Below are positions 59,637 through 64,000 of a stretch of DNA of 64,000 bases, in pieces. Position 1 is the first letter of the stretch, and each line of letters begins with the position of its first letter. The stretch covers positions 2,294,001 through 2,358,000 of the forward strand of contig NZ_CP067101.1 in NCBI RefSeq assembly GCF_016616425.1. The letters are read 5' to 3'. The DNA comes from Bradyrhizobium diazoefficiens (lineage in GTDB: Bacteria; Pseudomonadota; Alphaproteobacteria; Rhizobiales; Xanthobacteraceae). Position numbers and translations under genes: made by a program. The notes under the pieces were generated by a model. That model did no database searches. It saw nothing but the letters and a program-made list of their open reading frames with translations, and was not told the origin of the DNA.

Positions 59637-61271
59637 ATGAACTACCAGCCACGCGGCATCAGCACCCTTCAGGGCCCGGGTTCGTATCAGAACGAGATCG
59701 AGGCGGCCCAGGCGCTCCTTCAGACCCAGCCGACCTGGAACGGGGTGACGGCCGAGGCCGTCGCACGCATGCGCCTCCAGAACCGCTTCAAGACCGGCCT
59801 CGACGTCGCCCGCTACACCGCGGCCCTGATGCGGGCCGACATGGCGGCCTATGACAACGACCCGACCAAATACACCCAGTCGCTGGGCTGCTGGCACGGC
59901 TTCATCGCCCAGCAGAAGCTGATCTCGGTCAAGAAGCATTTCGGCGGCAAGACCGATCGCACCTATCTCTACCTCTCGGGCTGGATGATCGCGGCGCTGC
60001 GCTCCGAGTTCGGCCCGCTGCCCGACCAGTCGATGCATGAGAAGACCTCGGTGCCGGCCCTGATTGAGGAGCTCTACACCTTCCTGCGTCAGGCGGATTC
60101 CCGTGAGCTCAATGACATCTTCCGCCTCCTCGACAAGGCGCGCAAGGAAGGCGACAAGACCAGGGAGAAGGAGTTGATTGCAAAGATCGACAACTTCCAG
60201 ACCCACGTCGTCCCCGTCATTGCCGACATCGACGCCGGCTTCGGCAACGCCGAGGCGACCTATCTGCTCGCCAAGAAGATGATCGAAGCGGGCGCCTGTG
60301 CGCTCCAGATCGAGAACCAGGTCTCGGACGAGAAGCAGTGCGGCCACCAGGACGGCAAGGTCACGGTGCCGCATGACGTCTTCCTCGCGAAGATCCGCGC
60401 CTGCCGCCACGCCTTCCTCGAGCTCGGCGTCGAAGACGGCGTCGTCGTGACCCGCACCGATTCGCTCGGCGCCGGGCTGACGCAGCAGATCGCCGTCAGT
60501 CACAAGCCCGGCGATCTCGGCGACCAATACAACAGCTTCCTGGATTGCGAGGAAGTGACGGCGGAGAACGCCAAAAACGGCGACGTCATCATCAACCGCA
60601 ACGGCAAGATGATGCGCCCGAAGCGGCTGCCCTCCAATCTCTATCAGTTCCGTCCGGGCACCGGCGAAGACCGCTGCGTGCTGGACTGCATCACCTCGCT
60701 GCAGAACGGCGCGGACCTGCTCTGGATCGAGACCGAGAAGCCGCATATCGAGCAGATCGCCAAGATGGTCGATCGCATCCGCAAGGTCGTCCCGAACGCG
60801 AAGCTGGCCTACAACAACTCGCCGTCCTTCAACTGGACGCTGAACTTCCGTTGGCAGGTCTACGACGCGATGAAGGAAGCCGGCAAGGACGTCAGCAAGT
60901 ACAACCGTGCCGAGCTGATGAAGGCGGAGTACGACGACACGCCGCTGGCGAAGGAAGCCGACGAGCGCATCCGCACCTTCCAGGCGGATTCGGCCAAGCG
61001 CGCCGGCATCTTCCACCACCTGATCACGTTGCCGACCTATCACACGGCGGCGCTCTCGACCGACAATCTGGCGCGGGAGTATTTCGGCGAACAGGGCATG
61101 CTCGGCTACGTCAAGAACGTCCAGCGCGCCGAGATCCGTCAGGGCATCGCCTGCGTGAGACATCAGAACATGGCCGGCTCCGACATCGGCGACGATCACA
61201 AGGAATACTTCGCCGGCGAGGCTGCCCTGAAGGCGGGCGGCGCTCACAACACCATGAACCAGTTCGGCTAA
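59637..61271 (+). CDS. aceA: Isocitrate lyase
   Basis: 544 residues, the long form of the enzyme. It splits isocitrate to succinate and glyoxylate, the first step of the glyoxylate shunt used on acetate and fatty acids. The active-site loop reads EKQCGHQDGKV with catalytic Cys235 (K-Q-C-G-H rather than the usual K-K-C-G-H). VPVIADIDAGFGNAEATYLL, YNNSPSFNWTLNF and ACVRHQNMAGSDIGDDH complete the core. AAAGGA precedes ATG 59637; the in-frame ATG 59592 is less likely. The DUF4170 gene follows after 32 bases. Confidence 0.95.
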   Translation: MNYQPRGISTLQGPGSYQNEIEAAQALLQTQPTWNGVTAEAVARMRLQNRFKTGLDVARYTAALMRADMAAYDNDPTKYTQSLGCWHGFIAQQKLISVKKHFGGKTDRTYLYLSGWMIAALRSEFGPLPDQSMHEKTSVPALIEELYTFLRQADSRELNDIFRLLDKARKEGDKTREKELIAKIDNFQTHVVPVIADIDAGFGNAEATYLLAKKMIEAGACALQIENQVSDEKQCGHQDGKVTVPHDVFLAKIRACRHAFLELGVEDGVVVTRTDSLGAGLTQQIAVSHKPGDLGDQYNSFLDCEEVTAENAKNGDVIINRNGKMMRPKRLPSNLYQFRPGTGEDRCVLDCITSLQNGADLLWIETEKPHIEQIAKMVDRIRKVVPNAKLAYNNSPSFNWTLNFRWQVYDAMKEAGKDVSKYNRAELMKAEYDDTPLAKEADERIRTFQADSAKRAGIFHHLITLPTYHTAALSTDNLAREYFGEQGMLGYVKNVQRAEIRQGIACVRHQNMAGSDIGDDHKEYFAGEAALKAGGAHNTMNQFG

Positions 61272-61303
61272 CGCATATCGCGCCATTCGACAGGAGACCG
61301 ACA

Positions 61304-61513
61304 ATGACCAACGGCAGCAATTTCTGGGTGATCGGCGGCGAGTTCGGTTCGATGAACTTCCACAAGCTCGTGGAAGGCTCGGCCCAGGTCAAAGGTCCGT
61401 TCAAGACCCGCAAGGAGGCCGAGGACTGCTGGAAGGAAGTCTCGGAAGAGAGCCGCCACAAGGCCGGCGTCCGCTTCTCGATCGTGGAGGAGCCGTCGCG
61501 CGTCTCGGCCTGA
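61304..61513 (+). CDS. DUF4170 family protein downstream of aceA
   Basis: 69 residues. NFWVIGGEFGSMNFHKLVEG, then FKTRKEAEDCWKEVSEESRH and VRFSIVEEP match DUF4170. The family often lies near isocitrate lyase or in other spots in alphaproteobacteria, with unknown function. CAGGAG is the ribosome binding site before ATG 61304. It is probably co-transcribed with aceA and ends at a hairpin. Confidence 0.88.
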   Translation: MTNGSNFWVIGGEFGSMNFHKLVEGSAQVKGPFKTRKEAEDCWKEVSEESRHKAGVRFSIVEEPSRVSA

Positions 61514-61548
61514 CGCCCCTGCTTAAGAAGACGTCCAAGGACGGATGG

Positions 61549-61575
61549 TCCCATCCAGGCTCTGCCTGGGTGGGA
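61549..61575 (+). terminator. Hairpin after the aceA-DUF4170 unit
   Basis: TCCCATCCAGGC (61549-61560) pairs with GCCTGGGTGGGA (61564-61575), with one G-T pair, around the loop TCT; TCGTCTGCTTTTGG follows. A likely terminator with an imperfect U-run. Confidence 0.65.
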
Positions 61576-61697
61576 TCGTCTGCTTTTGGCACAGGTAAAG
61601 CGGCTGTGGGCGTCGTAAGTATCTGGAATTGTAGGCCTTTGCGGAGGGTTTGGTTGCTGATAGGTTAATGGAGGATAGTCGAGGACGAGGCCGACCA

Positions 61698-62252
61698 ATG
61701 TCAGAGCCCGAGACCAGCGGGACCCATCCCGGCCAGCCGCGCCCGGTGCGGCTGCGCGATGCGCTGCTGCGAGCGCGGATCGAGGCCGCCGACCGGACCG
61801 GCGTCGTCGTCGATCTCAGGGACGCCGAGGTGGCGCGGCTCGAGATCCTCAACGACGCGCTCGATCCCTTGTTCGCGCAGGTGCCGGAGCAGATTGACCT
61901 GTTCGACCGCGGCATCAGCCAGGGCGATACGCCAAGACTGTGGATCGACGTCGTCGCCCACATCGTGATGGGGCGCGACAAGCGGATGTACCGCTTCGTC
62001 CAGGACACCCGCTTTGGCCGCATCGTGCTCGCCGAATCGCACGACACCGCCGTGATCGTCGAAGCCGTCACCGACTATGTCGCGCGCCGCATGGTCGAGC
62101 GCGAGCATGCGATGGTGGTCTCGCCCGAACCGCTGCCCGCGGCCGCCGCGCCGCCGCGCCGCTCGCGCCTCTGGCCGTTCGTGTTCGGCTTCGTCCTCGG
62201 TGCCGCCGCGTTGTTCGGGGTTGCGGTGGTGGCGGCCTTGCGGAACTGGTGA
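61698..62252 (+). CDS. Hypothetical protein with C-terminal membrane anchor (184 aa)
   Basis: Residues 1-145 are soluble (LRDALLRARIEAADRTGVVV, LEILNDALDPLFAQVPEQID, LWIDVVAHIVMGRDKRMYRF, VIVEAVTDYVARRMVERE). One hydrophobic segment near the C-terminus (LWPFVFGFVLGAAALFGVAVVAAL) marks it as tail-anchored in the inner membrane. It is conserved-looking, with high third-position GC. I do not recognise a family. ATG 61698 with GAGG upstream is chosen over 61650. Confidence 0.75.
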   Translation: MSEPETSGTHPGQPRPVRLRDALLRARIEAADRTGVVVDLRDAEVARLEILNDALDPLFAQVPEQIDLFDRGISQGDTPRLWIDVVAHIVMGRDKRMYRFVQDTRFGRIVLAESHDTAVIVEAVTDYVARRMVEREHAMVVSPEPLPAAAAPPRRSRLWPFVFGFVLGAAALFGVAVVAALRNW

Positions 62253-62260
62253 AGGTCTCG

Positions 62261-62361
62261 TCATTCCGGGGCGCGCGAAGCGCGAACCCGGAATCCATTT
62301 TTCGCCATGCGCTGACGCCCGATGGATCCCGGGTTCATGCTTCGCATGCCCCGGACTGACA
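62261..62361. repeat. REP-like palindrome (CCGGGGCGCGC type)
   Basis: TCATTCCGGGGCGCGC (from 62261) pairs with GCATGCCCCGGACTGA (to about 62361), with inner CGAACCCGGAATCCA and GGATCCCGGGTTC. Same repeat type as 39272-39369, again between convergent genes. Confidence 0.8.
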
Positions 62362-62367
62362 GCGGGT

Positions 62368-63267
62368 CTAAATCAACCTCACATGCTTGATCTGCCCGAT
62401 TTGAAACCCCGCCCCGAGCCCCCGCACCGTCTGCTCGCAGCGCCAGCCGGCATTGTCCTTCTCGATTCTGAGCAGATTATAAGCCGCCGCCGGATAGCGC
62501 CCGTGCGCGAGTGCGGAGGCCGAGGGCACGCCGAGTGCGGGAATGTTGCCGTTGGGGCCTTCGACCCATATCGTCGAATGAATGTGGTCGTGCCCGTGCA
62601 GGATCAGCTCGACGCCGTGCCGCCTGAGCAGCGCCAACAGATCGGCGGCGTCCGTCATCCGCTTCTGGCGCGCGTCGGATTTCAATGGATGATGCACCAG
62701 CAGCACGCGGAACACGTCCTCGGCCGCGAACCGTTCGAGGACCTCTTCGAGCGAGGCGAGCTGATCGCGCCCGAGCGTGCCTGTCGCCATCAGCGGCAGG
62801 GTGGGCACCGCCGTCGACAGGCTGATCAGCGCGAGCGGCCCGCGCCGGCGTACGGCGGGGAAGGCCGCGGCGCCGGGTGTATCCGCGGCGATGTAGTGCA
62901 GGAACGTCTCGCCGAAGCGATGACGCGTCGCGCTGACATAGGCGTCGTGATTGCCGGGAATCGCGGTGACGCGGTCGGGCGGGCCGACGCTTTCGAGCCA
63001 GGCCAAGGCCGGCGCGAATTCCGCCTCCAGTGCGAGGTTGACGAGATCGCCCGTCACCGCGATGTGGTCGGGCGCCTGCGCCTTCATGTCGGCGACCAGC
63101 GCGTCGAGCACCTCGCGGCGCTGGTATTTGTGGCGGTTGCGCGTCCAGTTGACGTAGCCGAGCGCGCGCTTGCCCGCGAGCTCGATCAGCCGCGGCTTCG
63201 GCAGGGGCGCTAGATGCGGATCGGACAGATGGGCGAGCGTGAAGGGAGCCAGCCTGTTGTGAGTCAT
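62368..63267 (-). CDS. Metallophosphoesterase (calcineurin-like)
   Basis: 299 residues. All metal-binding blocks are present: LAHLSDPHL (Asp-x-His), HIAVTGDLVN, AIPGNHDAY, LLVHHPL and ILHGHDHIHSTIW. It is a dimetal phosphohydrolase of the cyclic-nucleotide or Icc-like type; the substrate is not fixed by these motifs. ATG 63267 opens MTHNRLAPFTLAHLS. It is divergent from the NUDIX gene by 92 bases. Confidence 0.94.
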   Translation of the reverse strand: MTHNRLAPFTLAHLSDPHLAPLPKPRLIELAGKRALGYVNWTRNRHKYQRREVLDALVADMKAQAPDHIAVTGDLVNLALEAEFAPALAWLESVGPPDRVTAIPGNHDAYVSATRHRFGETFLHYIAADTPGAAAFPAVRRRGPLALISLSTAVPTLPLMATGTLGRDQLASLEEVLERFAAEDVFRVLLVHHPLKSDARQKRMTDAADLLALLRRHGVELILHGHDHIHSTIWVEGPNGNIPALGVPSASALAHGRYPAAAYNLLRIEKDNAGWRCEQTVRGLGAGFQIGQIKHVRLI

Positions 63268-63359
63268 GGCGCGCGATTGCCTCGCTATTGCACCGCTGTA
63301 ATGGCAAGGTCGCGCCCGGCGCGCAAGCCGGGCCTGAAACGGGGCGTCAAGGAAGCCTG

Positions 63360-63851
63360 ATGGGAGAACGACTGGACAGTGTCCGACGAAAAGCCGAGCC
63401 TCTGCTGCGGCGATTCTTCCATGCCTATTTCCTCGTTGTCCGCGGCATGACGCTTGGCGTCCGCGCCGTGGTGCTGGACGCGGACGACCGGGTGTTCCTG
63501 GTCAGGCACAGCTATGTCAGCGGCTGGCATTTGCCCGGCGGGGGCGTCGACTTCGGCGAGACCATGGAGCAAGCGATGCGGCGCGAGCTCAAGGAGGAGG
63601 GCGACATCGACCTCACCGGAGCAGCCGCGCTGCACGGCATCTTCCTCAACAGCCACGTCTCGCGCCGCGACCACGTCGCGGTCTATGTGGTCAGGCAGTT
63701 CAGGCAGGACTGCCTGCCCGAGCCCAACCGCGAGATCGTCGAATCCGGGTTCTTCGCGATCACGGCGCTGCCTGAGGGGACGACGCGAGGGACGCGGCTG
63801 CGGATCGCGGAAGTGCTTGACGGCCGGCCCTTGATTGCGACGTGGCGCTGA
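63360..63851 (+). CDS. NUDIX hydrolase
   Basis: 163 residues. A complete Nudix box is present: GGGVDFGETMEQAMRREL followed by KEEGDI, with all the metal-binding Glu residues. The preceding strands (MTLGVRAVVLDADDRVFLVR) are typical. It hydrolyses a nucleoside diphosphate linked to another group; the substrate is unknown. ATG 63360 has AAGGA 7 bases upstream; the longer in-frame extension is unsupported. Confidence 0.94.
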   Translation: MGERLDSVRRKAEPLLRRFFHAYFLVVRGMTLGVRAVVLDADDRVFLVRHSYVSGWHLPGGGVDFGETMEQAMRRELKEEGDIDLTGAAALHGIFLNSHVSRRDHVAVYVVRQFRQDCLPEPNREIVESGFFAITALPEGTTRGTRLRIAEVLDGRPLIATWR

Positions 63852-63902
63852 GGGCGGCCTGTGCTAGTAAGCAGCCCCCAAAAGGGTACCTGAGGAAACC
63901 GG

Positions 63903-64000
63903 ATGAAGATTGCCAAGCCCGCTGTCGGCCTGATCTGCCTTCCGATCCCCGCCAGCAACATCGGCACGATGTCGCATTGGAGCGAGGTGCGCGCGCTGCC
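63903..64000 (+). CDS. Start of an unidentified gene, partial
   Basis: ATG 63903 follows GAGGAAACC and opens MKIAKPAVGLICLPIPASNI, then GTMSHWSEVRALP, cut by the window edge after about 32 codons. The ribosome binding site and position (51 bases after the NUDIX gene) make it a real gene start, but nothing can be said about its product. Confidence 0.5.
   Translation, partial: MKIAKPAVGLICLPIPASNIGTMSHWSEVRAL

Noticed and set aside
59586..61304. 572-codon minus-strand frame
   Set aside because: Fully antisense to aceA, which has intact catalytic motifs.

Overview
The window is high-GC chromosomal DNA from an alphaproteobacterium. The style is that of Bradyrhizobium or a close relative. Pointers are general-stress promoters of the type GGAAC-N16-CGTT, a rhizobial glycerol ABC operon (glpR, glpD, glpSTPQUV), a ScfR/RamB-like regulator facing isocitrate lyase, CsbD and FPASDP stress proteins, many REP/BIME-type intergenic palindromes, and long antisense open frames caused by high GC at third positions. 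I cannot name the species. I see no rRNA or tRNA gene, CRISPR array, prophage or full-length insertion sequence.

Layout. 1-2.6 kb: start of a membrane signalling protein (partial), two small hypothetical genes, an NTF2-like gene and a TetR gene facing each other across a near-perfect operator. 2.6-6.5 kb: GMC oxidoreductase, a divergent hemC, and convergent hemE. 6.5-9.9 kb: stress protein, diguanylate cyclase, slyX/trhO. 10-16.3 kb: gamma-glutamyltransferase-like gene, a three-subunit molybdenum hydroxylase (paoABC type) and a secreted FKBP. 16.3-18.3 kb: csbD, cupin, two VOC proteins. 18.3-25.1 kb: a REP split by a small mobile element, a FecR/outer-membrane beta-barrel pair facing a protein O-mannosyltransferase, an OmpA-like protein, a Met-rich secreted protein, a YcaQ-type glycosylase and DUF2809. 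25-32.6 kb: MFS transporter, RND efflux pair with TetR, flavin reductase. 32.7-38.8 kb: a tightly packed beta-oxidation operon. 39-50.3 kb: stress gene, HAD phosphatase and the glp locus, interrupted by a vapBC toxin-antitoxin pair. 50.3-64 kb: old yellow enzyme, DUF1993, a second copy of the small mobile element, lytic transglycosylase, htpX, TPR protein, zinc metallopeptidase, ScfR-type regulator with aceA and a DUF4170 gene, metallophosphoesterase, NUDIX hydrolase and the start of one more gene.

How the parts fit. Fatty-acid oxidation (fad operon), the glyoxylate shunt (aceA and its regulator) and glycerol uptake and oxidation (glp) form a carbon-scavenging theme. Three small genes (FPASDP protein, csbD and a 63-residue protein) each carry an EcfG-type promoter with the same 16-bp spacing, which places them in the general stress response.

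Strongest candidates for something new: (i) a 163-bp non-autonomous mobile element present twice, letter for letter identical, 34 kb apart, each time nested in a REP palindrome and flanked by a target-site duplication; (ii) complementary degeneration of the GlpS and GlpT ATPases, predicting one active and one dead ATP site; (iii) a protein O-mannosyltransferase gene next to a secreted barrel protein with a pure Ser/Thr-Pro linker; (iv) vapBC, with its own promoter and operator, inserted between glpR and glpD.
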